A stretch of 21,127 nucleotides of DNA from an uncultured Lachnospiraceae bacterium. GTDB lineage: Bacteria > Bacillota > Clostridia > Lachnospirales > Lachnospiraceae. Where the stretch lies: the NCBI GenBank assembly GCA_946549155.1, contig CAMNQN010000028.1, positions 1-21,127 of the forward strand, in the 5' to 3' direction. Below are positions 5,306 to 12,452 of the stretch, one piece after another. A program made the position numbers and the translations under genes. The notes under the pieces are model-generated. The model saw only the letters and a program-made list of their open reading frames with translations. It did not search any database and was not told the origin of the DNA. How positions within the stretch are numbered: the first letter of the stretch is position 1; each line of letters begins with the position of its first letter.

Positions 5306-7207
5306 CTACTGTCTGCCTCTGTTATAGCTCTCCAAATAAACCAGCAGCACCGATATATCCGCAGGCGATACACCGGAGATTCGGGAAGCCTGTCCTATGG
5401 AGAGGGGATGAATCATGTTCAGTTTCTGGCGAGCCTCAATCCGCAGGCTGGGAACCTGATCATATTCGAAATTTTCAGGTATTTTTTTTGTTTCCAGTTT
5501 TTTAAACTGCTCCACCTGCTTAAGCTGGCGCTGAATGTAACCGTCATATTTAATATTTATATTTACCTGTTCCTGCACATCCTCCGGAAGCTCTGGCCGG
5601 CCCTCGTCAATTTCCGCCAGCATTTCATAAGTCAATTCGGGCCTTCGGATCAGCTCTCCTATGGTGGAGGAGGATTTCAGCAGCGTACTTTTATGAGCCT
5701 CCAGAAAAGCCTGCACCTTCTGGTTTGCCCCCACCAGGGTTTTCTCCACACGCTCTGTCTCCTCTTTTATCAACTGCTCTTTTTTCTGAAGCCTCAGATA
5801 CCGCTCTTCGGAAATCAGTCCCACCTCATATCCCTTCCTGGTCAGCCGCATATCCGCATTATCCTGTCTGAGAAGCAGCCGATATTCGGAACGGGAGGTC
5901 ATCATACGGTAGGGTTCCTGATTCTCCTTGGTCACCAGATCATCAATGAGCACACCGATATAGCCTTCAGAACGATCAATAATAAGAGGATCTCTTTTCA
6001 ATACCGACATGGCTGCATTGATTCCTGCCACCAGGCCCTGGGCCGCGGCTTCCTCATATCCGGAGCTGCCGTTGAACTGACCGCCGCTAAACAGACCTTT
6101 AATCTTCTTAAATTCCAGCGTGGCGTAAAGCTGTGTGGCATTGATACAGTCATACTCAATGGCATAAGCATTTTTCACAATCTGGGCATGTTCAAGGCCC
6201 GATACAGTTCGATACATGGCGATTTGAACATCTTCCGGCAGGGAACTTGACATTCCCCCAACATACATTTCATTCGTATACAATCCTTCCGGTTCAATAA
6301 ACACCTGATGCCGGTCCTTATCAGCAAAGCGTACCACCTTATCCTCAATAGAAGGACAGTACCGGGGGCCGGTTCCCTCAATCATTCCGGAATACAGAGG
6401 CGAACGGTCCAGATTCTCTCGGATAATTTCATGGGTTTTTTCATTGGTATAAGTCAGCCAACAGGAAGACTGCTGAATCTGGACCTCCCCGGGATCCGTC
6501 TCAAAGGAGAAGGGCACTACTCTCTCATCCCCGAATTGCTCCTCCATTTTGGAAAAATCAATGCTTCTTTTGTCAATGCGGGCCGGGGTCCCTGTTTTGA
6601 AGCGAAGCATCTCAATACCATGCTCCTTCAGGGAATCGGTGAGGTGATTGGCTGCCTGCAGCCCATTTGGGCCTGTGTAAGTGCTCACATCCCCGTAAAT
6701 ACACCGTGCCTTCAGATAGGTTCCTGTGCATAGCACGCAGGCCTTACAGTGATACACCGCTCCGGAATAAGTCTTTATCCCGGTAATCCTTCCCTCCTCC
6801 GTAATAATATCTGTCACCTCCATCTGCCGAATCGCAAGATGGGGGGTATTTTCCAGCATTCTTCTCATGCGGCGGCTGTATTCCTCCTTATCCGCCTGCG
6901 CACGGAGGGAATGCACTGCAGGCCCTTTGGATTTATTCAGCATTTTAGACTGAATGAAGGTTTTATCGATATTTCTTCCCATTTCGCCACCCAGCGCGTC
7001 CAGTTCCCTGACTAAATGCCCCTTGGAACTGCCGCCGATATTGGGATTACAGGGCATCATGGCAATACTGTCCACGCTGACCGTAAAGATCACGGTTTCC
7101 AGGCCCAGTCTGGCGCAGGCCAGGGCAGCCTCACACCCGGCATGACCTGCGCCCACTACTGCCACATCCACCCACTCTTCTAATGTTTTTTTCTTCCACG
7201 TATCCAT
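5306..7207 (-). CDS. mnmG: tRNA uridine 5-carboxymethylaminomethyl modification enzyme MnmG
   Basis: MnmG (GidA) is the FAD-dependent partner of MnmE in making (c)mnm5 modifications at wobble U34 of tRNAs. The FAD-binding GAGHAG motif is at residues 19-24, followed by CNPNIGGSSKGHLVRELDALGG, which carries the conserved cysteine and glycines. CTGTYLKA and KTGTPAR match the family, and a long helical C-terminus ends in GVSPADISVLLVYLE. The start is chosen as the ATG at 7205-7207 (633 residues), with AAGGA about 10 bases upstream. The TTG at 7216 three codons earlier has almost no spacing from that site. It lies 36 bases after mnmE and 19 bases before rsmG. Confidence 0.97.
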   Translation of the reverse strand: MDTWKKKTLEEWVDVAVVGAGHAGCEAALACARLGLETVIFTVSVDSIAMMPCNPNIGGSSKGHLVRELDALGGEMGRNIDKTFIQSKMLNKSKGPAVHSLRAQADKEEYSRRMRRMLENTPHLAIRQMEVTDIITEEGRITGIKTYSGAVYHCKACVLCTGTYLKARCIYGDVSTYTGPNGLQAANHLTDSLKEHGIEMLRFKTGTPARIDKRSIDFSKMEEQFGDERVVPFSFETDPGEVQIQQSSCWLTYTNEKTHEIIRENLDRSPLYSGMIEGTGPRYCPSIEDKVVRFADKDRHQVFIEPEGLYTNEMYVGGMSSSLPEDVQIAMYRTVSGLEHAQIVKNAYAIEYDCINATQLYATLEFKKIKGLFSGGQFNGSSGYEEAAAQGLVAGINAAMSVLKRDPLIIDRSEGYIGVLIDDLVTKENQEPYRMMTSRSEYRLLLRQDNADMRLTRKGYEVGLISEERYLRLQKKEQLIKEETERVEKTLVGANQKVQAFLEAHKSTLLKSSSTIGELIRRPELTYEMLAEIDEGRPELPEDVQEQVNINIKYDGYIQRQLKQVEQFKKLETKKIPENFEYDQVPSLRIEARQKLNMIHPLSIGQASRISGVSPADISVLLVYLESYNRGRQ

Positions 7208-7243
7208 TTCCGTCAAATCCTTCTATTCCACTGCTATTTTCCG

Positions 7244-8623
7244 TTACTTTCCCATACAAAACTTTCCAAAAATTTCATTTACCAGATCTTCCCCCACCTT
7301 TTCTCCGATGATCTCTCCCAATGCCTCATAGGCACTCATCAGGTCAATCGAGAAAAAGTCTTCCGGCATCTCCATGAAAATACTGTTTTCCACCTGCTTC
7401 AGACTTTCCAGAGAAGTTATCAACAGATTCTTCTGGCGGATGTTGGTAATAAACACCTGATCGTTGAAGGAGATTTCTCCCTGATAAAACATCTCCTTCA
7501 CACACTGCTCCAGGCGATCCAGTCCCGTCCGTTCCCTGATGGAAATGGGTAATATCGCGTGATCCTGCATCCTTTCCCGCAGCATTTCCTCCGTAGTCAC
7601 GGCTTCCAAATCTGTCTTATTCTGAAGCACAATCGCCTTCCGGCCTTTCATCATCTCTATAATTTTCTCATCATTTTCATCCAGCCTGGTGGAGGAATCC
7701 ACCACATAGATAATCAAATCCGCATCCCTGAGATTTTCTTCCGCCAGCTTAACTCCTATTTTTTCCACCGCATCCTCTGTTTTGCGGATTCCGGCAGTAT
7801 CTACAATATTTAACGTAAGGCCGTTTAACTGAATCGTTTCCGTCAGAATATCCCGGGTAGTGCCTGCGATATCTGTCACAATAGCCCGATCCTCCCCCAC
7901 CAGAAAATTCAGAAGGGAAGATTTCCCTGCATTTGGCTTTCCCACAATCACAGTTTTTATGCCTTCCCTGATTCTTCGTCCATTTTCTGCAGAGACGATC
8001 AGCTTCTGAAGCTCCTGCATCCACTGACAGTTCTTCTCCCTCAATCGATTCGGATATCCCTCCAGGCTGATGTGCTCCGGATCATCCAGGGCAGACTCGA
8101 TAAAAGCAATCTGATAAATCATCTCGTTTCTCAGCCTGGATACAGCCTCCTGCACGGAGCCCTTAAGCTGGCTGACAGAGCTTTTCAGGGCATACTCGTT
8201 TTTGGCCTGAATCACATCGATCACTGCTTCCGCCTGAGAGAGGTCAATTCTCCCGTTTAAGAAGGCCCGCTTGGTAAACTCTCCCGGCTCTGCCGGCCTG
8301 GCTCCATATTTTAACACCGTTTCCAGGACTCTCTTCATGGCGTAGACGCCCCCGTGACAGTTGATCTCTACCGTATCTTCTGCAGTAAAGCTTCTGGGTG
8401 AACGCATCAGCATCACCAGTACCTCGTCGATCACCTCATCCCCATCGCAGATATAGCCATAGTGTATCGTATGCGACATACAGTCAGAAAGCTTTTTAGA
8501 CCGGCCCTTTCCACGGTAAACTCGGTCAACCACTAAAAAAGCTTCCTCCCCGCTGATTCGGATAATACCGATACCGGACTCGCTCACCGCCGTAGAAATC
8601 GCGGCAATCGTATCACTCCTCAT
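7244..8623 (-). CDS. mnmE: tRNA modification GTPase MnmE
   Basis: MnmE (TrmE) is a dimeric GTPase that acts with MnmG on tRNA wobble uridines, using a tetrahydrofolate one-carbon donor bound by its N-domain. The 459-residue protein is complete. The N-domain starts MRSDTIAAISTA and contains the typical FTAEDTVEINCHGG segment. The inserted G domain has G1 GKPNAGKSS (228-236), G2 GTTRD (254-258), G3 DTAG (275-278) and G4 NKTD (335-338). The C-terminus ends FCMGK, keeping the Cys of the canonical FCIGK. AAAGGAG lies 6 bases before the ATG and immediately follows the 3' side of a large palindrome, leaving no room for an ordinary promoter. Expression probably depends on read-through from jag or on a promoter within jag. 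Confidence 0.98.
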   Translation of the reverse strand: MRSDTIAAISTAVSESGIGIIRISGEEAFLVVDRVYRGKGRSKKLSDCMSHTIHYGYICDGDEVIDEVLVMLMRSPRSFTAEDTVEINCHGGVYAMKRVLETVLKYGARPAEPGEFTKRAFLNGRIDLSQAEAVIDVIQAKNEYALKSSVSQLKGSVQEAVSRLRNEMIYQIAFIESALDDPEHISLEGYPNRLREKNCQWMQELQKLIVSAENGRRIREGIKTVIVGKPNAGKSSLLNFLVGEDRAIVTDIAGTTRDILTETIQLNGLTLNIVDTAGIRKTEDAVEKIGVKLAEENLRDADLIIYVVDSSTRLDENDEKIIEMMKGRKAIVLQNKTDLEAVTTEEMLRERMQDHAILPISIRERTGLDRLEQCVKEMFYQGEISFNDQVFITNIRQKNLLITSLESLKQVENSIFMEMPEDFFSIDLMSAYEALGEIIGEKVGEDLVNEIFGKFCMGK

Positions 8624-8641
8624 AAAAATCTCCTTTGTTTA

Positions 8642-8738
8642 AAAGGGGCTGTCACAAAATGGCAGGGGCGCGTTACTGAATATCCAGATGTACACATGAT
8701 ATCAGTACGTTCCCCTGCCATTTTGCGACAGCCCCTTT
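8642..8738 (-). repeat. 97-bp palindrome between jag and mnmE (terminator or MITE-like)
   Basis: Bases 8642-8668 and 8712-8738 form a 27-bp inverted repeat with one A·C mismatch, which becomes a G·U pair in the leftward transcript. Inner segments (about 8670-8684 and 8698-8710) also pair with two single-base bulges, so almost the whole unit folds. Leftward, the stem is followed by TTTT, then AAAC and the mnmE ribosome-binding site. It could be an intrinsic terminator/attenuator or a short mobile repeat with terminal inverted repeats. The outer arm GGGGCTGTCGCAAAAT shares 14 bases with the terminator at 4522-4557, which favours a dispersed family. No target-site duplication is evident. Confidence 0.8.
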
Positions 8739-8748
8739 CTAATTCGTC

Positions 8749-9894
8749 TTAGTCTTCTCTCTGTTCCCTCTGCTCTCTGTTGTGATAATAATTTCTCTCA
8801 CGCTTTTTCAAAGTCACTACCACCTTCCGGCAGGGCTCCTCACCCTCACTGTGGGTCGTTACATAAGGATCATTCTGAAGCGCTGAATGAATGATTCTTC
8901 TTTCATAGGGATTCATGGGCTCCAGATAGACGGGCCTTCTGGTCTTCTTCACCTTAAATGCGATGTTTTTGGCCAGGTTCTCAAGCGTAGCCTTTCTTCT
9001 GTTCCGGTAATTTTCCGTATCCAGCTTCACACGGACATAAGAGGATTTCCCTTTATTCACCACCAGACTTACCAGATACTGGATAGAATCCAGAGTCTGT
9101 CCCCGCTTACCGATCAATACGCCCATTTCGTCGCCGGAAATATCCACATTCAGCGTATCATCGATGTACTCCGCGTGAATCTCCACCTGCATATCCATCG
9201 CTCCAAACATATTCTTCAGGAACTCTTCCGCTCTGCGTTCCGCTTCCTTAGGATCCATGGGCTGCCTGGACTGCTTCGGCTCGGCTGCGGTCTCTTCTGA
9301 AAACTCTTCCCTTACATCCAATGCCTCTGTCTGGGACTCCGTTTTTCCATCGGTTTTTTCAGGCTTTAATTCCGGCTTCGGCTCTGGCTTTCTGTCAGAT
9401 TTCTCTGCCTTAAATTCCGGCTTTTCCCCAGCTTCCTCAGATTTTAATTCCACCTCCGGCTTTCCGCCCCTTCGATTGTCCTTAAAATCTTTTTTAAATT
9501 CTCTGCGGCCTTCCTTTTTGCCCTCCTTGAAATCCTTTCTGGGTTCTCTATCGCCCTTCTTAAATTCCCGTTCCGGCTTTCTCTCCTGTCCCTCTTTGCA
9601 TTCCTTTTCTTCTTTGGAATCCTTTTTTAACTCTCTGTTTTCCTTATAATTCTTCTTTTCAAAACTCTTTTTTTCTTTCTTGCCAAATACTTCATTGATG
9701 ATGTCTTCTTCTGTTTCATCTTTTTTCTTTTTGGCTTCAATCACGGCTTTTTTGGCACCTATTCCGAGAAATCCCTTTGTCTCCCGCTCAATGATCGTAT
9801 ATTCAATATTATCACTGCTGGTGCCAAGCTGAATGGAAGCTTCGATAATAGCATCTTCTACCGTTTTGGCGCTGACTCTGATATATCCTTCCAT
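8749..9894 (-). CDS. jag: RNA-binding protein Jag/KhpB (EloR), Jag-N, KH and R3H domains
   Basis: Jag (KhpB/EloR) is an RNA-binding regulator linked in other Bacillota to cell elongation and usually encoded beside yidC. The N-terminal Jag domain (about 1-55) includes VSAKTVEDAI and the signature KGFLGIG. A KH domain (about 225-300) has the loop IGKRGQ with GKRG at 262-265. The R3H domain holds Arg332 and His336 in the R-x3-H motif. Between them, residues about 57-215 form a very charged low-complexity linker rich in Lys, Glu, Arg and Pro, which makes the protein 381 residues against roughly 208 in Bacillus. An AGGGAG site lies 7 bases before the ATG and overlaps the end of yidC. The gene is followed by the 97-bp palindrome. 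Confidence 0.95.
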   Translation of the reverse strand: MEGYIRVSAKTVEDAIIEASIQLGTSSDNIEYTIIERETKGFLGIGAKKAVIEAKKKKDETEEDIINEVFGKKEKKSFEKKNYKENRELKKDSKEEKECKEGQERKPEREFKKGDREPRKDFKEGKKEGRREFKKDFKDNRRGGKPEVELKSEEAGEKPEFKAEKSDRKPEPKPELKPEKTDGKTESQTEALDVREEFSEETAAEPKQSRQPMDPKEAERRAEEFLKNMFGAMDMQVEIHAEYIDDTLNVDISGDEMGVLIGKRGQTLDSIQYLVSLVVNKGKSSYVRVKLDTENYRNRRKATLENLAKNIAFKVKKTRRPVYLEPMNPYERRIIHSALQNDPYVTTHSEGEEPCRKVVVTLKKRERNYYHNREQREQRED

Positions 9895-9905
9895 TTTCTT
9901 ACTCC

Positions 9906-11189
9906 CTATTTCCTGTTATGCGTTTCATTATACTCTTTTACCATCATCGCTTTGGCCGCCAGACTGCCAGGCTTTGCGCCGGACTTTGGCTGGCTGGTCT
10001 CCGGAATTTTTCCCGCAGCCTTCTGCATATCCGCCTTGGCGTTCTTTTTCACGCTGTTGTTGGTGTTCACCGCCGTATCAATATTTTTCGTATTAATTCT
10101 GGCGTTGTTCGTCATCTTCTGTGGCGGAAGTCCCTGCTTTTCTCTCTTTTTATTGACCTTCTCCAGATTCTTCTTTACTACCTCATCCAGATCCTGCTTA
10201 TCAATGTGTTTGTTAATCACAACCTGCTGAATACTGCGGACCACAGCACCGGCAATCCAGTAAATACCAAGACCTACCGGCAATGTCAGACAGAATACTG
10301 CGGACATAATCGGCATCACGTTATTCATGGTATTCATGGTATTGGTCATCGTATCGTCCGCCTTGGCCTGACTGCCATTGCTCTTGTTGGCAGCCATCAT
10401 CAGCTTGGTGTTCAGCCACTGGGTCAAAGCTGCCAGTACCGGAATCAAAACGGCTCCGATCACCATCAGAACGGCTCCCGCCTTAAAGCTGGATATCATG
10501 ATATTCATAGGTGAATCCGCAATATTCAGCCCCAGGAAATAGTTCATATGATCCACTTCCGTCTGAGTGGTGGAAATCAGTCCGGATAAATCCGGAAACT
10601 GTTTGGCCAGCTCCGTCCAATGGGATGGCTTGAACTTGTAAAGCACGTCCACTATGGTAAGATTGGTCATTTCATTGAAGGCAACACCCAGCGTTTTTGC
10701 CAGCTCCGCAAGATAGCTCTGCGCTCCGGATGCGCTCATCAGGCTCTCTGCCAACGGAAGGAAGGCATTCTTTACGCTTTCCACATAGGCCGGGATATTC
10801 CAGATAACACGATAAAGCGCAAACAAAATCGGCATCTGAATAATGAGCTGAAGACAGCTTCCCATGGGATTTACGCCGTATTTGGCATACACTGCCTGCG
10901 TCTCCTCATTCATCTTCATGGCCACAGCCTGATCGTTGGTCTTACCCTTGTATTTCTTCTGAATCGCCTGAAGCTCCGGATTCATCTTGGCCGACATACG
11001 GGAGAATTTTTGCTGCTGAATGGTCAGCGGGGTCATCAGCAAATAGATAACAATCGTGAACAATATAATGCACAGACCAATATTCGCCAGACCAATCTGC
11101 GACTGAAGCCAGAAAATAGCATTCATAATATAGCCCAGAAGGCTGGCCACCGGCCCTATTATGAATGTGCTGCTTTTGGTTAATAACAT
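9906..11189 (-). CDS. yidC: Membrane protein insertase YidC (SpoIIIJ/Oxa1 family)
   Basis: YidC inserts and folds inner-membrane proteins alone or with SecYEG. The 427-residue protein has five likely membrane segments: about 10-28, 36-56 (IILFTIVIYLLMTPL), 112-130 (LIIQMPILFALY), 225-255 (AVLMVIGAVLIPVLAAL) and 290-320. The cytoplasmic helical hairpin after the second contains KMNPELQAIQKKYK, and the family motif NPMGSCLQLIIQMP is present. A loop of about 90 residues between the third and fourth segments is longer than in Bacillus. A basic tail follows. There is no lipobox, unlike SpoIIIJ. The arginine expected in the hydrophilic groove is Tyr49 here, while an unusual Arg127 appears in the next segment. 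AGGAGGA lies 11 bases before the ATG. Confidence 0.96.
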   Translation of the reverse strand: MLLTKSSTFIIGPVASLLGYIMNAIFWLQSQIGLANIGLCIILFTIVIYLLMTPLTIQQQKFSRMSAKMNPELQAIQKKYKGKTNDQAVAMKMNEETQAVYAKYGVNPMGSCLQLIIQMPILFALYRVIWNIPAYVESVKNAFLPLAESLMSASGAQSYLAELAKTLGVAFNEMTNLTIVDVLYKFKPSHWTELAKQFPDLSGLISTTQTEVDHMNYFLGLNIADSPMNIMISSFKAGAVLMVIGAVLIPVLAALTQWLNTKLMMAANKSNGSQAKADDTMTNTMNTMNNVMPIMSAVFCLTLPVGLGIYWIAGAVVRSIQQVVINKHIDKQDLDEVVKKNLEKVNKKREKQGLPPQKMTNNARINTKNIDTAVNTNNSVKKNAKADMQKAAGKIPETSQPKSGAKPGSLAAKAMMVKEYNETHNRK

Positions 11190-11214
11190 AATTTCTCAAT
11201 TCCTCCTGATAGGA

Positions 11215-11424
11215 TTAGGGAACCGGATCATATCCTCCCTTGGAAAAGGGATTGCATCTTAAGATTCTCCACGCGGCCAGAAGTCCGCCCTTTAATGCTC
11301 CGTACTTTTCCACCGCCTCCAGTCCATACTGGGAACAGCAGGGAAAGTAGGGGCATTTTGTGGTTTTCATAGGAGACAGATACCTCTGATACAATCGGAT
11401 CATTTTAATTAAAATCTTTTTCAA
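11215..11424 (-). CDS. yidD: Membrane protein insertion efficiency factor YidD
   Basis: YidD is a small membrane-associated protein that assists YidC-dependent insertion and is normally encoded between rnpA and yidC, as here. The 69-residue protein matches the family closely: LIKMIRLYQRYLSP amphipathic start, three conserved cysteines (24, 29, 30) in CPYFPCCSQYGLEAV, then GGLLAAWRILRCNPF and GGYDPVP. The start is a TTG at 11422-11424 that overlaps the rnpA stop TGA, so translation is probably coupled. The upstream region has only a weak AGAAGAG site. An ATG at codon 8 would remove the conserved leading residues and has no ribosome-binding site. Confidence 0.95.
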   Translation of the reverse strand: MKKILIKMIRLYQRYLSPMKTTKCPYFPCCSQYGLEAVEKYGALKGGLLAAWRILRCNPFSKGGYDPVP

Positions 11425-11825
11425 TTTTTTTCATTCTCTTCTTTTTCTGTTTTTGGTTCTGTTGCGGCTTCTTTTCTTAGAATACCATGAATTTTTGCTA
11501 AATGAAGCAGTGCGCTCTCGATTTCAAAGAAATTTCTTTCTTTCGCACCAGGTCTGGCAATCACAATCATATCCAGGCCACCAACGAATTTTTTTTCATT
11601 TAAACGATAACTTTCACGGATCAATCTGGTAAGCCGATGCCTTACTACGCTATTCCCCACCTTTTTGCTCACGGAAATCCCTATCCGGTTCATGGAAACG
11701 CCCTTCTTTTCATTGGCTGCGTTCCGGTAAATATACATCACAAGATATTTGTTCCCGTATGATTTTCCGTTTCGATAGATAAACTGAAAATCCCTGTTCT
11801 TTTTTAACGACTCTGAAAATATCAT
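11421..11825 (-). CDS. rnpA: Ribonuclease P protein component
   Basis: RnpA binds the RNase P RNA and assists 5' maturation of tRNAs. From the chosen ATG (11823-11825) it has 134 residues, with GAGGAG six bases upstream. The longer reading frame starting at 11855 would begin inside the upstream hairpin and is rejected. N-terminal SLKKNRDFQFIYRNGKSYGNKYLVMY is typical. The conserved RNR-like motif runs from about 46 to 72 (NRIGISVSKKVGNSVVRHRL). The C-terminal tail after about residue 115 is an unusual Glu/Lys-rich extension. It lies 42 bases after rpmH and overlaps yidD. Confidence 0.96.
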   Translation of the reverse strand: MIFSESLKKNRDFQFIYRNGKSYGNKYLVMYIYRNAANEKKGVSMNRIGISVSKKVGNSVVRHRLTRLIRESYRLNEKKFVGGLDMIVIARPGAKERNFFEIESALLHLAKIHGILRKEAATEPKTEKEENEKN

Positions 11826-11840
11826 AAAGTCTCCTCTAAC

Positions 11841-11868
11841 AAAGGAAAAGACCACAAAAGCTGTGGCC
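11841..11868 (-). terminator. Attenuator-like hairpin between rpmH and rnpA
   Basis: Bases 11850-11856 pair with 11862-11868 in a 7-bp stem with one G·U pair in the leftward RNA, and the stem is followed by TTTTCCTTTG. It begins at the rpmH stop codon and ends just before the rnpA ribosome-binding site. A partial terminator here would let L34 be made in large excess over RnpA, which suits their very different cellular levels. The stem is short, so strong termination is unlikely. Confidence 0.65.
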
Positions 11869-12002
11869 TATGCTGATAATACTTTTCTTCCTTTTGCTCT
11901 TCTGGCTGCTAAAACTTTTCTTCCGCCAGCCGTGCTCATTCTGGCTCTGAAGCCGTGCACCTTCGCTCTGGATCTCTTTTTCGGCTGAAATGTCATCTTC
12001 AT
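11868..12002 (-). CDS. rpmH: Large ribosomal subunit protein L34 (bL34)
   Basis: Translating leftward from the ATG at 12000-12002 gives 44 residues beginning MKMTFQPKKRSRAKVHGF and ending KGRKVLSA, followed by TAG. This is the canonical, very basic L34 with the FQPKKRxRxKxHGFRxRM signature and the GRKVL...ARRAKGRK repeat. An AAGGGGG ribosome-binding site lies about 9 bases upstream. It is the first gene of the leftward series and is driven by a near-perfect promoter at 12089-12117. L34 adjoining dnaA across the origin is a classical arrangement. Confidence 0.98.
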   Translation of the reverse strand: MKMTFQPKKRSRAKVHGFRARMSTAGGRKVLAARRAKGRKVLSA

Positions 12003-12088
12003 ACTCGCGGCACCCCCTTTTCTTTACCAAATATCTATCCTTATTGGCATACTTTTGTTTTTAGAATAGCCTAGAAAACATCATTTCA

Positions 12089-12117
12089 ATTATATTAGAA
12101 AAAATATTTTGCGTCAA
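12089..12117 (-). promoter_or_regulatory. Strong sigma-A promoter of the rpmH series
   Basis: Read leftward, TTGACG (12112-12117) and TATAAT (12089-12094) are separated by 17 bases. This is the best promoter match in the window, about 87 bases before the rpmH start. It lies next to the upstream DnaA boxes (12157-12188), so DnaA could affect it. Confidence 0.9.
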
Positions 12118-12156
12118 GCATTTTATAGATAAATTATTTCCACACCTTTGCACACG

Positions 12157-12188
12157 TTATCCACAATTTGTTGATAAAATGTGGATAA
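12157..12188. promoter_or_regulatory. Inverted pair of perfect DnaA boxes
   Basis: TTATCCACA at 12157-12165 on the plus strand and its complement at 12180-12188 face each other across 14 bases of AT-rich sequence. Both match the consensus exactly. The pair lies between the rpmH promoter and the larger inverted repeat. Confidence 0.92.
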
Positions 12189-12277
12189 ATTTTCGAAATC
12201 CTGTGCATGTTTCCACCCCCCTTGTCCCATTTTTCCTTTATATACAAGGATTCCGGGATGTATATAACTTTGTCGAT

Positions 12278-12362
12278 TTATCCACAATTCTGTGGAATCC
12301 TGACAGATCCTGCCGCATCTTCCGGATTCTGTGGAAATCATTTTCCACAGAATTGTGGATAA
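12278..12362. repeat. 20-bp perfect inverted repeat embedding two DnaA boxes
   Basis: TTATCCACAATTCTGTGGAA (12278-12297) is exactly inverted at 12343-12362, with a 45-base spacer. Each arm starts with a perfect DnaA box and ends with a degenerate opposing one. The 11-mer ATTCTGTGGAA also recurs in the spacer at 12326-12336, where it can pair with 12343-12353 as a tight hairpin with a 6-base loop. The two foldings exclude each other. Confidence 0.9.
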
Positions 12363-12388
12363 TTTTTTCATCTGCCATAAAGTTTTGA

Positions 12389-12417
12389 TTGATAATTTGC
12401 ATTATTTAAGTTAATAT
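12389..12417 (+). promoter_or_regulatory. Sigma-A promoter of dnaA
   Basis: TTGATA (12389-12394) and TAATAT (12412-12417) are separated by 17 bases. The -10 element ends 35 bases before the dnaA ATG. A perfect DnaA box (12354-12362) lies 26 bases upstream of the -35 element, consistent with DnaA autoregulation, which is known in other bacteria. Confidence 0.75.
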
Positions 12418-12452
12418 GTTCATAGGGAAAATTGGGTTAAGGAGTAATAGAA

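Larger units (their letters stand above)
12003..12452. other. oriC: oriC, upstream half (rpmH-dnaA intergenic, DnaA-box cluster)
   Basis: This 450-base non-coding region between divergent rpmH and dnaA contains four perfect DnaA boxes (TTATCCACA): 12157-12165 (+), 12180-12188 (-), 12278-12286 (+) and 12354-12362 (-). One-mismatch TTTTCCACA occurs at 12341-12349, and weaker TGTGGAA elements at 12291-12297 and 12331-12336. The rpmH promoter and the dnaA promoter lie at its two edges. The AT-rich stretch 12065-12140 lies beyond the boxes on the rpmH side. With the second cluster behind dnaA this is a bipartite origin of the Bacillus type. Confidence 0.93.

Noticed and set aside
5287..5373. Upstream extension of rsmG
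   Set aside because: It overlaps the mnmG coding end, lacks an SD and adds residues not seen in RsmG; the GTG at 5286 gives the family length.
5408..6250. 280-codon rightward reading frame
   Set aside because: It lies antisense to mnmG, which is fully conserved across this span. It has no ribosome-binding site and gives a low-complexity, family-less peptide.
9257..9649. Ser/Phe/Leu-rich rightward reading frame
   Set aside because: It is the antisense shadow of the Lys/Glu-rich linker of jag. Its repetitive composition comes from that linker.
11836..12030. 64-codon leftward reading frame over rpmH
   Set aside because: It is out of frame with rpmH, whose 44-residue translation is an unmistakable L34.
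12123..12388. Reading frames on both strands in the rpmH-dnaA gap
   Set aside because: They are made of DnaA boxes and palindromic origin sequence and have no credible start signals.
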